From the NCBI RefSeq assembly GCF_902506375.1, contig NZ_LR733284.1, positions 1,391,147 to 1,455,146 of the forward strand: DNA of 64,000 bases, in the 5' to 3' direction. How positions within the stretch are numbered: position 1 is the stretch's first letter; every line of letters starts with the position of its first letter. This DNA is from Microbacterium sp. 8M. GTDB lineage: Bacteria > Actinomycetota > Actinomycetes > Actinomycetales > Microbacteriaceae. The notes beneath the pieces are model-generated. The model made no database searches. It had not been told where the DNA came from and worked only from the letters and a program-made list of their open reading frames with translations. A program made the position numbers and the translations under genes. This document shows positions 9,086-17,703 of the stretch, one piece after another.

Positions 9086-9637
9086 GTGTCCGATCCTCGT
9101 CCGCACCCCGCCGATCCCTCCCCGCCCCGCCCGCAGTTCGGCGAGTACGCGACACCGGAGGAGCAGAGCCGGCGCGCCGGGCGCCCCCTCCCGTCGCCGG
9201 TCGTGCCCGCTCCGGTGCCGAACGCGGAGCCGGCGGTCACCGCAACGGACGCGGGGAGCCGGCCCGCGCACCCGGTCGACCGGATCGCATCGATCGCGCT
9301 GCTGGCTTACGGCCTGTGGAACGTGATCACCTCGATCTTCCAGTTCCTGAACCCGTCCGCGCTCATGGCGACGATGCTGCAGGCGCTCGGGATCTCCGGC
9401 ACCTTCTCGAACTACGAGCAGGCGAGGATCTGGGGCATCGTCGCCGGGTCGATCCTGATCGCGGGCTGGCTCGCGACGGCCGCATGGACCGTGCAGCGGC
9501 TGCGCCGGGGCAGGCTCACCTGGTGGGTGCCGGTGCTCGGCGGCGTCGTCTTCGTCATGCTCTCGTCGTTCTGCATGATGGTGCCGTTCTTCTCGGATCC
9601 CGCCGTGGTGTCGTTCCTGAACGGGCAGCTCAAGTAG
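9086..9637 (+). CDS. DUF6264-like three-pass membrane protein
   Basis: Predicted 183-residue membrane protein of unknown function. A Pro-rich cytoplasmic N terminus carries PRPQFGEYATPEEQ, which I associate with DUF6264 of Microbacteriaceae. Three hydrophobic segments follow: IASIALLAYGLWNVITSIF, the segment from WGIVAGSILIAGWLATAAW, and WVPVLGGVVFVMLSSFCMM. GTG 9086 is preferred over ATG 9077 because of the -10 hexamer spacing. A strong hairpin terminator follows. The family name is from memory of the N-terminal motif; the membrane topology is visible directly. Confidence 0.8.
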   Translation: MSDPRPHPADPSPPRPQFGEYATPEEQSRRAGRPLPSPVVPAPVPNAEPAVTATDAGSRPAHPVDRIASIALLAYGLWNVITSIFQFLNPSALMATMLQALGISGTFSNYEQARIWGIVAGSILIAGWLATAAWTVQRLRRGRLTWWVPVLGGVVFVMLSSFCMMVPFFSDPAVVSFLNGQLK

Positions 9638-9653
9638 TAGCCCGTCGACGCGA

Positions 9654-9683
9654 AGAGCCCGGCTCCTGGAGGAGCCGGGCTCT
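9654..9683. terminator. Bidirectional intrinsic terminator
   Basis: 13-bp perfect arms AGAGCCCGGCTCC (9654-9666) and GGAGCCGGGCTCT (9671-9683) with a TGGA loop, then TTCG; the other strand ends in TTCG too. It separates two convergent genes. Confidence 0.85.
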
Positions 9684-9696
9684 TTCGATCCGCGGC

Positions 9697-10287
9697 TCAG
9701 CGGGCGTTGCCGTTGTTGAAGTGGTAATCGCCGTCGCCGGTCGCGCTGCTGCCGTTCGCGCCGGGGCCGCGGCCGTCCGTGCCCGGCTCGACGTGGTTGG
9801 TCTTGGTGTGCACGATGTCGTAGTAGACGCTCGTGTCGGCCGCGTTCGGGAACACGCGGTACGTGAAGACGTTCTTGTTCAGCTCCACGATCGGCACGAC
9901 GCGCTGGAACAGCACGTTGCCGTTCGCGTCCTTGGCGGCGATCCAGCGGGTCGCGCCGTCAGCGGGCACGTCCCAGTCGCCGTGCATCTTCGGGCTGTCG
10001 TCGAGGTTGTACATCGTGAAGGTGCCGTCGGCCGTGAAGTAGGCCCAGCCGACGAAGTTCTTCACGCCCGGATCGTCGAGGGCGACGCGGTGGCCGTGCG
10101 CGTCGAGGGCGCTCGTCGTCTTCCACGGGGTGGACGCCAGGGTCTCGAACGGGGTCAGCGCCTGCGCGGAGAAGGATGCGGTCGCGGCGGCGGGGGCCGC
10201 GGCGGCGGCGGTCGTGGGCACGACGGCCACCGCGGCGAGGGCGATGGTCGAGGCGGCGATCAGCGTGCGGGAGAAGGTGATGTTCAT
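9697..10287 (-). CDS. Secreted DUF4822-domain protein
   Basis: A 196-residue exported protein of unknown function. Residues 1-30 form a Sec signal peptide (hydrophobic core then a run of alanines). The mature part matches DUF4822 as I know it: LASTPWKTTSALDAHG, KNFVGWAYFTADGTFTMYNL, HGDWDVPADG, IAAKDANGNVLFQRVVPIV, and VYYDIVHTKTNHVEPG. The tail is Gly/Asn rich. I start at ATG 10287 because TAGCGT stands 7 bases before it; an in-frame GTG at 10296 lies inside that promoter. It converges on the preceding gene across a terminator. Confidence 0.87.
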   Translation of the reverse strand: MNITFSRTLIAASTIALAAVAVVPTTAAAAAPAAATASFSAQALTPFETLASTPWKTTSALDAHGHRVALDDPGVKNFVGWAYFTADGTFTMYNLDDSPKMHGDWDVPADGATRWIAAKDANGNVLFQRVVPIVELNKNVFTYRVFPNAADTSVYYDIVHTKTNHVEPGTDGRGPGANGSSATGDGDYHFNNGNAR

Positions 10288-10294
10288 GTCCTCC

Positions 10295-10300
10295 ACGCTA
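10295..10300 (-). promoter_or_regulatory. -10 element, leaderless DUF4822 gene
   Basis: TAGCGT on the minus strand with 7 bases to ATG 10287. Confidence 0.55.
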
Positions 10301-10400
10301 GGAACGGCCCCTCACCCGCCACATCATCCGATCAGCTACTTCGAGGGTTCCCGAGCGGATGATCCGCGTGCAGGCGTGCGGAATCCGGCGCTCGACGTGG

Positions 10401-10889
10401 TCAGGCGATCCCGCCCCAGACCGCGCGGGCGCCGGCCTCTCCGGTCAGCACGACGACGATCATCGTCCCGGTGGCGCAGATGATCGCAGCCACCGTGATC
10501 GCCACGGAGATCGCCGTCGCGACCGGCGCCCGCCGGATCCGCCCGGCGATCCGCTCGCGCAGGTGAACGGCGACGGCCGCCAGCAGGAGCGCGATGCTCC
10601 ACGGGATCAGCAACAGGCCGAGCGCCCCGTGATGCTGGATGGCGGGCGTGGACCCGACCTTCGCGGCGAGGTCGAGACCGGCCAGCACGGTGACCGGGAC
10701 CAGGACCGCCACGAGCGCCGCGGCGATCGGCGTCGCCACGCCCAGCCGGCGGCGGGCCGCGGGCCAGACCGCCGCCAGGGCCACGGCGAGCGCCGTCGCG
10801 GGCGTCAGGATCACCGTGGCGTGCACCAGCAGCGGATGCAGCGGGAGCCCGGACAGGATGTAGGGATCGGAGGCGAGGAACACGGTCAT
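10401..10889 (-). CDS. DUF2231-like four-pass membrane protein
   Basis: A 162-residue integral membrane protein with four hydrophobic segments at about 19-41, 51-72, 85-108 and 124-150. The opening LSGLPLHPLLVHATVILTP is the typical DUF2231 start, with H in PLHPLLVH. DUF2231 proteins are often linked to heme or redox functions, but no role is shown here. Its promoter is a copy of the ECF-type promoters of the adjacent sigma factor and lipoprotein genes, so it probably belongs to that regulon. The ATG lies about 6 bases from the -10, so the mRNA is likely leaderless. Confidence 0.85.
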   Translation of the reverse strand: MTVFLASDPYILSGLPLHPLLVHATVILTPATALAVALAAVWPAARRRLGVATPIAAALVAVLVPVTVLAGLDLAAKVGSTPAIQHHGALGLLLIPWSIALLLAAVAVHLRERIAGRIRRAPVATAISVAITVAAIICATGTMIVVVLTGEAGARAVWGGIA

Positions 10890-10894
10890 ACTGG

Positions 10895-10923
10895 GAGAAC
10901 GGCGCAGGGGAGCGCCGGGTTCA
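10895..10923 (-). promoter_or_regulatory. ECF-type promoter, DUF2231 gene
   Basis: Minus strand: TGAACC (10923-10918), 16-bp spacer, CGTTCTC (10901-10895), then ATG at 10889. Same architecture as the divergent sigma-gene promoter 40 bp away. Confidence 0.8.
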
Positions 10924-10962
10924 TCGCATCCACGGAGGGCGGCGGATCCGCGCAGCCCGTGA

Positions 10963-10990
10963 TGAACCTTCCTGTCGCGGATCTCGTTTC
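10963..10990 (+). promoter_or_regulatory. ECF-type promoter, sigma-factor gene
   Basis: TGAACC (10963-10968), 16-bp spacer, CGTTTC (10985-10990); RBS GAGGAGG precedes ATG 11009. Matches the other two copies, so the sigma gene is probably autoregulated. Confidence 0.8.
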
Positions 10991-11008
10991 CCTGATGAGG
11001 AGGCGACG

Positions 11009-11512
11009 ATGGATGACGACGACGAGCGGCTGACCGCGCTCTACGACGTGCACGCCGGACCCATCCGTCGCTACGTCATGCGGCTCACCGGAAGCAGCTC
11101 GTCCGCGGACGACGTCGTTCAGGAGACCCTGCTGCGGGCCTGGCGCACGCCGCGGATCCTGGAGCAGGAGGCGGCGACGACCCGTGCCTGGATGTTCACG
11201 GTGGCCCGGCACCTCGTCATCGACGAGGCGCGCAGCGCCCGCCGGCGCCATGAGCGTCCCGTCGCCGAGGTGCCGGAGCGCATCGCCGGGGACGCCACGG
11301 ACCGGCTGTTCGACGCGATCCTCATCGAGGATGCGCTCGCCGAACTCAGCGCTGAGCATCGGGCCGTGATCGTCGCCGGCTACTACGGCGGGCGCAGCGT
11401 CGACGAGATCGCGCAGGAGCTGGGGATCCCCTCCGGCACGGTGAAGTCTCGGATGCACTATGGACTGCGGGCCCTGCGGCTCGCCCTGCAGGAGAGAGGG
11501 GTGATCCGGTGA
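11009..11512 (+). CDS. ECF RNA polymerase sigma factor (SigL/SigK-like)
   Basis: A 167-residue extracytoplasmic-function sigma factor. Region 2 covers about residues 8-78, with the core-binding block SSADDVVQETLLRAWR and the -10 recognition part RAWMFTVARHLVIDEARS. Region 4 covers about 108-160, with VIVAGYYGGRSVDEIAQELG and the recognition helix IPSGTVKSRMHYGLRAL. It overlaps the next gene, a zinc-finger anti-sigma factor, by 4 bases (GTGA). Its own promoter, the divergent DUF2231 promoter and the lipoprotein promoter share TGAACC-N16-CGTT, the likely recognition sequence. Confidence 0.94.
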   Translation: MDDDDERLTALYDVHAGPIRRYVMRLTGSSSSADDVVQETLLRAWRTPRILEQEAATTRAWMFTVARHLVIDEARSARRRHERPVAEVPERIAGDATDRLFDAILIEDALAELSAEHRAVIVAGYYGGRSVDEIAQELGIPSGTVKSRMHYGLRALRLALQERGVIR

Positions 11513-12183
11513 GCGTCGATCCGGACCCGTTCGCGACCTGGGACGCCGCCTATGCGATGGGTGCCCTGTCCGCGGCCGACCGCGCGCGCTTCGAGGCGCA
11601 CCTCGCGGAGTGCGCCGACTGCCGCGCCGCCGTGGCCGAGCTCACCCCGACGGTGGGTCTGCTGTCGAGACTGAGCGCCGAGGACGCGGGCCGCATCGGT
11701 TCGGGCGCCCCCGATCCGGCCGCCTCGAAGCTGCTGTCGATCGCGCACGCCCGGCGCCGGCGTCGCCGTCGTGCGCTGTGGGCGGGCGTCGGCATCGCGG
11801 CCGCACTGGCGATCGCCGTGCCCGTCACCGTGGTCGCGCTCGCACCGCGGCCCGCGGTGTCGGTGGCCCTGGAGGGGCCCGCTTCCGTGCCGGTCAGCGC
11901 CACGGTCTCGCTGACCCCTGTGGCGTGGGGTACGCGGATCGACATGGCGTGCCTGTACGGGGCGGACGCCCCGGATGCGGGGTGGACGTACGTGCTCACC
12001 GTGGTGCAGCGGGACGGCACGGCGACGGACCTGTCGACGTGGAAGGTCCAGCCGGGCCGCACGGCGAGGCTCTCCGCGGGCACCGCGGCGGCGCTGGGCG
12101 ACATCCGCACGGTCGAGATCCGCACCGCAGCGGGCGAGGTCGTCCTCAGTCACGACATCCGCGGCGGATCGTCTCCGGGCTGA
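11509..12183 (+). CDS. Membrane anti-sigma factor, zinc-finger type
   Basis: Cognate anti-sigma factor of 224 residues. The cytoplasmic N terminus has the ZAS motif H31-x3-C35-x2-C38 in EAHLAECADCRAAV, preceded by WDAAYAMGALSAADRARFE as in RslA/RskA proteins. One membrane segment spans about 85-108 (ALWAGVGIAAALAIAVPVTVV). The outer domain of about 115 residues resembles the RskA C-terminal domain (YVLTVVQRDGT then TWKVQPGRTARLS). The H/C cluster could respond to redox or zinc loss, or the outer domain to proteolysis. The start is GTG 11509, coupled to the sigma stop. Confidence 0.92.
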   Translation: MSVDPDPFATWDAAYAMGALSAADRARFEAHLAECADCRAAVAELTPTVGLLSRLSAEDAGRIGSGAPDPAASKLLSIAHARRRRRRRALWAGVGIAAALAIAVPVTVVALAPRPAVSVALEGPASVPVSATVSLTPVAWGTRIDMACLYGADAPDAGWTYVLTVVQRDGTATDLSTWKVQPGRTARLSAGTAAALGDIRTVEIRTAAGEVVLSHDIRGGSSPG

Positions 12184-12208
12184 ACCGCACCGCTCTCGAC
12201 CTCGTTCT
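12181..12208 (+). promoter_or_regulatory. ECF-type promoter, lipoprotein gene
   Basis: TGAACC (12181-12186; its TGA is the anti-sigma stop codon), 16-bp spacer, CGTTCT (12203-12208). The transcript should start about 40 bases before ATG 12254. Confidence 0.8.
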
Positions 12209-12253
12209 TCCAGTGAAGCGCACCGCACGGAGCGCCGTCGAAAGGATGAGGAC

Positions 12254-12772
12254 ATGCGCAGGACATGGGCGATCGGAGCCCTCGCACTGGGACTGGTGCT
12301 GGCCGGATGCAGCTCGCCGGGAGCCGCGCCGGGATCCTCGGCGCCGCCGGCGTCGAGCGACGGGTACGGCGGGTACGGCTCGGAGACGACCAGCTCGCCG
12401 CAGGCGCCCAGCACGGCGGCCGGCGACCTGAAGGTCGCGAAGACGTCGCTCGGCGAGGTCGTCGTCACCTCGGCCGGGATGACCGCATACGTGTTCGACA
12501 AGGACACCAAGGGGACGCAGACGAGCGCGTGCACCGGGGCCTGCCTGGGGCTGTGGCCGCCCGTGCTCGCCACCGGCGACACCCCGAAGGGGGACGGGAT
12601 CACCGGCACGCTGGGCACGATCCCCACGCCCGACGGCAAGAAGCAGGTCACGCTCGACGGCTGGCCGCTGTACACCTATGCCGGCGACACGGCGGCCGGT
12701 GACGTCAAGGGGCAGGGCGTGCAGGGGATCTGGTGGGTCGTGGACGCCACGGGCGCCAAGATCGGCGGCTGA
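12254..12772 (+). CDS. PF03640-type repeat lipoprotein (COG4315)
   Basis: A 172-residue lipoprotein. The signal peptide ends in the lipobox LAGC with Cys19, then a Ser/Pro/Gly-rich linker to about 55. The mature domain has two copies of the Yx(F/W/Y)xxD motif: Y79-VFDK-D84 and Y140-TYAG-D145, each in the family context (MTAYVFDKDTKG and GWPLYTYAGDTAAGD). Between them lies ACTGACLGLWPP with C93 and C97. The function of this family is unknown; an extracytoplasmic electron-transfer or metal role is often suspected. It has its own ECF-type promoter, so it is a likely target of the upstream sigma factor. Confidence 0.9.
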   Translation: MRRTWAIGALALGLVLAGCSSPGAAPGSSAPPASSDGYGGYGSETTSSPQAPSTAAGDLKVAKTSLGEVVVTSAGMTAYVFDKDTKGTQTSACTGACLGLWPPVLATGDTPKGDGITGTLGTIPTPDGKKQVTLDGWPLYTYAGDTAAGDVKGQGVQGIWWVVDATGAKIGG

Positions 12773-12783
12773 TCCGCAGACGG

Positions 12784-12821
12784 CAGGAGCGCCGCCGGGA
12801 CGGATCCCGACGGCGCTCCTG
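12784..12821. terminator. Bidirectional hairpin terminator
   Basis: 17-base arms with one mismatch (12784-12800 and 12805-12821) around a CGGA loop, between the convergent lipoprotein and fba genes. Confidence 0.75.
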
Positions 12822-12839
12822 GACGCTGCTGCGCTGCGG

Positions 12840-13868
<1,029 letters not shown>

Positions 13869-14039
13869 GGCTTCTCCTGTGCTGGATGACGGGGGTCGGT
13901 GCCACTCTAGCGCCGTAGGATCCGCGATTCAGAGCGGATGACTTCGGCCCCGCGGCGGCGGATCTTCCGCATGCTAAAGAAGTCGAGATCTTTCATGATC
14001 CGAGCGCAGAAATCTGCGGATCCGTAACCGCGCGCCCCC

Positions 14040-14045
14040 TACGCT
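14040..14045 (+). promoter_or_regulatory. -10 element of glpX, leaderless
   Basis: TACGCT with 7 bases to ATG 14053; no Shine-Dalgarno sequence. Confidence 0.5.
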
Positions 14046-14052
14046 GAGTGCC

Positions 14053-15045
14053 ATGGTGAGCCTCACAGCCGATCTCAGCCCCCTCAGCCCCGACCGCAAC
14101 CTCGCGTTGGAGCTCGTCCGCGCCACGGAGGCGGCCGCGATCCGCGCCGTCCCGTTCGTCGGGCGAGGAGCCAAGGAGGCTGCCGACGGGGCAGCGGTCG
14201 ATGCGATGCGCGCCTTCCTCGGCACGGTCGACTTCGACGGCGTCGTGGTGATCGGCGAGGGTGAGAAGGACAACGCCCCCATGCTGTTCAACGGCGAGCA
14301 CGTCGGCAGCGGAGTCGAATGGGCGCAGCAGTACGACATCGCGGTCGATCCGATCGACGGCACCACCCTCACCGCCGACGGCCGGCAGAACGCGATCTCG
14401 GTGATCGCAGTGTCTGATCGGGGCACCATGCTCGACGCGTCGAGCGTCTTCTACATGGACAAGCTCGTCACCGGCCCCGCCGGTGTCGGCGTCGTCGACA
14501 TCCGGCTTCCTGTCGCGGAGAACATCAAGCGGCTGGCCGGCGCGCTCGACAAGCCCGTAGCGGAGATCGTCGTCTCCGTGCTGAACCGTCCCCGCCACGA
14601 GAAGCTCATCCAGGAGATCCGCGAGGCCGGCGCCGGCACGCGCCTGATGAGCGACGGCGACGTCGCCGGCGGCATCAACGCGGCCCGGCACGGAGCGCGC
14701 ACCGACATGTGCATCGGCATCGGCGGCAGCCCTGAGGGCATCGTCACCGCGTGCGCGATCAAGGCGCTCGGCGGGCACATCCAGGGGCGCCTGTGGCCGA
14801 GGGACGACGACGAGCGCCAGCGCGGCATCGACGCCGGTCTCGATATGGACAAGGTCTACGAGGCCGACGACCTGGTGCGCGGCAACAACACGATCTTCGT
14901 CGCGACCGGCGTGACCGACGGGCAGCTCGTCGCCGGCGTCCGCCGCGAGGGCGACTACCTCTACACGGAGAGCGTCGTGCTGCGCAGCGCGTCTGGCACC
15001 CTGCGCCGCATCGCGTCGGAGCACCTCGTCTCGAAGTGGCTCTGA
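14053..15045 (+). CDS. glpX: Class II fructose-1,6-bisphosphatase
   Basis: Gluconeogenic hydrolysis of fructose 1,6-bisphosphate to fructose 6-phosphate. The 330-residue GlpX protein carries the metal-binding E69 in VIGEGEKDNAPML and the D99-P-I-D102-G-T motif, plus FVGRGAKEAADGAAVDAMR near 36-54 and the conserved FVATGVTDGQLVAGVR. GlpX is the usual bisphosphatase of actinobacteria. The ATG at 14053 is preceded by a -10 hexamer rather than an RBS. It stands back-to-back with fba. Confidence 0.96.
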   Translation: MVSLTADLSPLSPDRNLALELVRATEAAAIRAVPFVGRGAKEAADGAAVDAMRAFLGTVDFDGVVVIGEGEKDNAPMLFNGEHVGSGVEWAQQYDIAVDPIDGTTLTADGRQNAISVIAVSDRGTMLDASSVFYMDKLVTGPAGVGVVDIRLPVAENIKRLAGALDKPVAEIVVSVLNRPRHEKLIQEIREAGAGTRLMSDGDVAGGINAARHGARTDMCIGIGGSPEGIVTACAIKALGGHIQGRLWPRDDDERQRGIDAGLDMDKVYEADDLVRGNNTIFVATGVTDGQLVAGVRREGDYLYTESVVLRSASGTLRRIASEHLVSKWL

Positions 15046-15061
15046 CGCCGGGAGCGGACGG

Positions 15062-15262
15062 TCAGACGCGGTAGCCGCGCCGACCGGCGTCGATCTGGGC
15101 TTGCACCTCGCGCAGCTCGGCGGCAAGGCGCGGATCCGCTCCGGCGACCGCATCGGCGCGACGGCCTGCGCGGTCGTGACGGCGCAGCAGCGCCACGAGT
15201 GCGGTGAAAGCGATCGCGACGCCCACTGCCGTTGCCGCTGCTGCGGCGATCATTCCTGTCAT
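15062..15262 (-). CDS. Small single-pass membrane protein
   Basis: A 66-residue protein: an Ala/Val-rich membrane helix at about 4-26 followed by a basic RRHDRAGRRAD segment and a short amphipathic helix (PRLAAELREVQAQIDAGRRGYRV). No family recognised. It converges on glpX with a 16-base gap. Codon usage is normal for the region, and the start has a weak GGGGG upstream. It could be a shadow, but the clean membrane helix with positively charged flank argues for a real gene. Confidence 0.6.
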   Translation of the reverse strand: MTGMIAAAAATAVGVAIAFTALVALLRRHDRAGRRADAVAGADPRLAAELREVQAQIDAGRRGYRV

Positions 15263-15495
15263 GGCGGAACCCCCGGTCTCCGGCTTTCCCTCACCCTAGC
15301 CCCGCGTCGTCCGCCGGGGAAGGGTCGGCAGCCGGCGTGGCCTGGCGCGTGCTCTCACACCAGGGAGCAGCCTCGGATAACGACCTGGTCGCATTCCGTC
15401 TGATTCATCCACCACCTGGCACAATGGTGGAGGCGCCTTCGGCGTGCACGGCGCATTCGGCGCAACGCGGAATGCGGAGCAGGAAGGTGATGAGG

Positions 15496-15708
15496 ATGGC
15501 TGCGGAGAACATCTATCGCCATGAGACCGTGACCGACACCGGCACGGTGAAGGTCGTCGAGATGGAGGCGTCCCGCCGCCCGGACGTGCTCTTCCGCGTG
15601 CGCCGCGAAGAGGGCCACGAGATCAGCGCCTGGTGGATGATCGGCGCCTTCGTGCTCTTCTCCGCGACCGTCGTCTTCCTCCTCAGCGGGGTTCCGGGGA
15701 GCGCCTGA
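15496..15708 (+). CDS. Small C-terminal-anchored membrane protein
   Basis: A 70-residue protein with an acidic/basic cytoplasmic part and a membrane helix at about 45-66 (WWMIGAFVLFSATVVFLLSG). No family recognised. Two in-frame ATGs compete (15490 and 15496); AGGAAGG at 15481-15487 is 8 bases from 15496 but only 2 from 15490, so I chose 15496. Its 3' end overlaps the convergent rmuC gene by 26 bases. Confidence 0.65.
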   Translation: MAAENIYRHETVTDTGTVKVVEMEASRRPDVLFRVRREEGHEISAWWMIGAFVLFSATVVFLLSGVPGSA

Positions 15709-16963
15709 CCTCCTCTGCCGCGTCGGTAGCGTCGTCGGGCGCGGCCAGCCGTGCACGCAGTTCGCCGACATCCGCCTGGATGCCGTCCGTCGCATCGACG
15801 ACGGGCACCGTCAGCTCCTCCGCGGTGAACCGCCGCGTCGCGCCTGTCGCGGGTGCCGGTGCCGCCAGCGCCCCGGCGTCCACCCCGGGGAACTTCCGGG
15901 CGGTCACGAGCACCCGGCCCTCGAGCGAGCCGGCGAATCGGTTGTAGCTGTCGACCGTGCGCTCCAGCGCGCGGCGCAGGTCGTCGGCGTGGCCGGCGAG
16001 CACGCCGAGCCGCTCGTACAGCTGCGTGCCGAGGTCGAGCAGCACGGCCGCTTCGGCCGACAGCTCCTGCTGCTTCCAGGTATAGGCGACCGTCTTCAGC
16101 ACGGCCCACAGGTTCACCGGGGTCGCCAGCGCGACCCGCTTCGTGAAGGCGTAGTCGAGCAGGGCCGGATCCTCGTCGAGGGCCGTCGACAGCAGCGACT
16201 CGGTGGGCAGGAAGCAGATCACGAACTCGGGGCTGGTCTCGAGGCCCGACCAGTACGCCCGCTTGGCGAGGGCGTCGACGTGCGCGCGGACCGCCTTGAC
16301 GTGCTGCTGCATCAGCGCGCGGCGCTGCGGATCCTCCGTGCCGAGGGCGCCGGCGGCGAGGAACGCGTCCAGCGGAGCCTTCGCATCCACCGCGATCGAC
16401 GCGCCGCCGGCGAGGCGGATGACCATGTCGGGCCGGCCCTGCCCGGCGTCCGAGCGGATCGTGGTCTGCAGGTCGAAGTCGACGTGCCGGGTGAGGCCGG
16501 CCGCCTCGACCACGCGGCGCAGCTGGGTCTCGCCCCACACCCCGCGCGCGGAGGTGGAGCGCAGGGCTCCGGCCAGCGACTCCGTCGTCGAGCGCAGCGC
16601 CTCGCCGCTCTCCTCGGCGCGGCGCAGCTGCTCGCTGAGCTGACCGAACTGCGCGTGCCGCTCCCGCTCCAGCACGGTCACCGTCTGCTGCATGCGGTGC
16701 AGGCTCTCGCGCACCGGGGCGAGGGCGGTGAGCACCGCGTTCTCCTGTCGCGCGCGCTCCGCTGCGTCGTGCTGCTGCAGCCGCGCGTGCTCGACCGCGT
16801 CGCGGTACAGGTCGTGCTGGCGGTCGCGCTCCTCGCGCACCACGGCGAGCTCGGCGTCCGCGCGGGCGAGGTCGGCGGCGCCGCGGCTGCGACCCAGATA
16901 CCAGCCGACGGCGAGGCCGGCGATCGCGGCGACGGCGGCGATGAGCAGTGCGAACGCGTCCAT
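15683..16963 (-). CDS. rmuC: DNA recombination protein RmuC
   Basis: RmuC-family protein of 426 residues, thought to limit inversions at short repeats; the core resembles a PD-(D/E)XK nuclease. An N-terminal membrane helix (about 4-22, LLIAAVAAIAGLAVGWYLG) is followed by a long coiled-coil rich in Arg, Glu and Gln (25-130). The conserved domain then has GVWGETQLRRVVEAAGL, PDMVIRLAGGASIAVDAKAPLDAF, and FVICFLPTESLLSTALDEDPALLDYAF. ATG 16963 starts right at the membrane helix. The C terminus overlaps the convergent small gene. Confidence 0.93.
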   Translation of the reverse strand: MDAFALLIAAVAAIAGLAVGWYLGRSRGAADLARADAELAVVREERDRQHDLYRDAVEHARLQQHDAAERARQENAVLTALAPVRESLHRMQQTVTVLERERHAQFGQLSEQLRRAEESGEALRSTTESLAGALRSTSARGVWGETQLRRVVEAAGLTRHVDFDLQTTIRSDAGQGRPDMVIRLAGGASIAVDAKAPLDAFLAAGALGTEDPQRRALMQQHVKAVRAHVDALAKRAYWSGLETSPEFVICFLPTESLLSTALDEDPALLDYAFTKRVALATPVNLWAVLKTVAYTWKQQELSAEAAVLLDLGTQLYERLGVLAGHADDLRRALERTVDSYNRFAGSLEGRVLVTARKFPGVDAGALAAPAPATGATRRFTAEELTVPVVDATDGIQADVGELRARLAAPDDATDAAEEVRRSPEPR

Positions 16964-17019
16964 GCGTCCATGATGGGCGGGGCCTCCGACATCGCCGGGG
17001 GACGCGCCGTCGGGCGTCG

Positions 17020-17622
17020 TCAGGCCGCGGCGGGCACCTTCGCCGGCGCCGCCGGGGCGAGCGGCCCGCCCACGGCCACGCCGACCCGCTCCGCGAGCTG
17101 CTGCACGGTGCCGGATCCGGTGCGCCGCGCCGCGTCGATCACGATCTGCGCGCAGGCGCGAGCGTCGGCGAGTGCGTCGTGGTGCGGGAATTCGCCGAAC
17201 CCGGCGGCCGCCGCGGCGATCGGCAGCTTGTAGGACTCGAGGTCGTAGACCTTGCGCGCCACGGCCAAGCTGCACAGTGAGCGGTACGGCGGACAGTCGT
17301 CGCCCGTCGCCTCGCAGGCGCGGCGGATCACGTTGAGGTCGAACCCGGCGTTGTGCGCGACGAGCACGTCCGCTCCGGCGAAAGCGCAGAGGCGGTCGAG
17401 CTGCGCGCTCCAGCTGTCGGCATCGGCGACCTCGTGCGCCTGGATGCCATGGATCCGTACGTTCCACTCCTGGAACTGGTCGTGCCCGGCCGGCGGGCGG
17501 ATCAGCCATCCGGTCTGTGCGACCACCGCACCGTCCCTGACGCGCACCAGGCCCACCGAGCATGCGGAGGCAGGGGAGGAGTTCGCCGTCTCGAAGTCGA
17601 TCGCGGTGAAGTCCAGAGCCAC
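17020..17622 (-). CDS. DEDDh 3'-5' exonuclease (DnaQ-like)
   Basis: A 200-residue 3'-5' exonuclease of the DnaQ family. All catalytic residues are present: D9 and E11 in AIDFETANSS, D95 in AHNAGFDLNVI, H148 and D153 in HHDALADARA. It is a stand-alone exonuclease without polymerase, as often found in actinobacteria, where it may act in proofreading or repair; the exact partner is not evident. The start is GTG 17622; the RBS-like GGAGG directly abuts it, and GAGGGT (17634-17629, minus strand) 6 bases upstream fits a leaderless start better. Confidence 0.91.
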   Translation of the reverse strand: MALDFTAIDFETANSSPASACSVGLVRVRDGAVVAQTGWLIRPPAGHDQFQEWNVRIHGIQAHEVADADSWSAQLDRLCAFAGADVLVAHNAGFDLNVIRRACEATGDDCPPYRSLCSLAVARKVYDLESYKLPIAAAAAGFGEFPHHDALADARACAQIVIDAARRTGSGTVQQLAERVGVAVGGPLAPAAPAKVPAAA

Positions 17623-17691
17623 GCCTCCACCCTCTGCCGACGGCGCGCGGTGGCCGGGCAGGCGCGCCGCGGAGGCCGAGATCGGCGGGCG

Positions 17692-17697
17692 TAGTCT
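17692..17697 (+). promoter_or_regulatory. -10 element, leaderless methyltransferase gene
   Basis: TAGTCT with 6 bases to ATG 17704. Confidence 0.55.
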
Positions 17698-17703
17698 CGA
17701 GCC

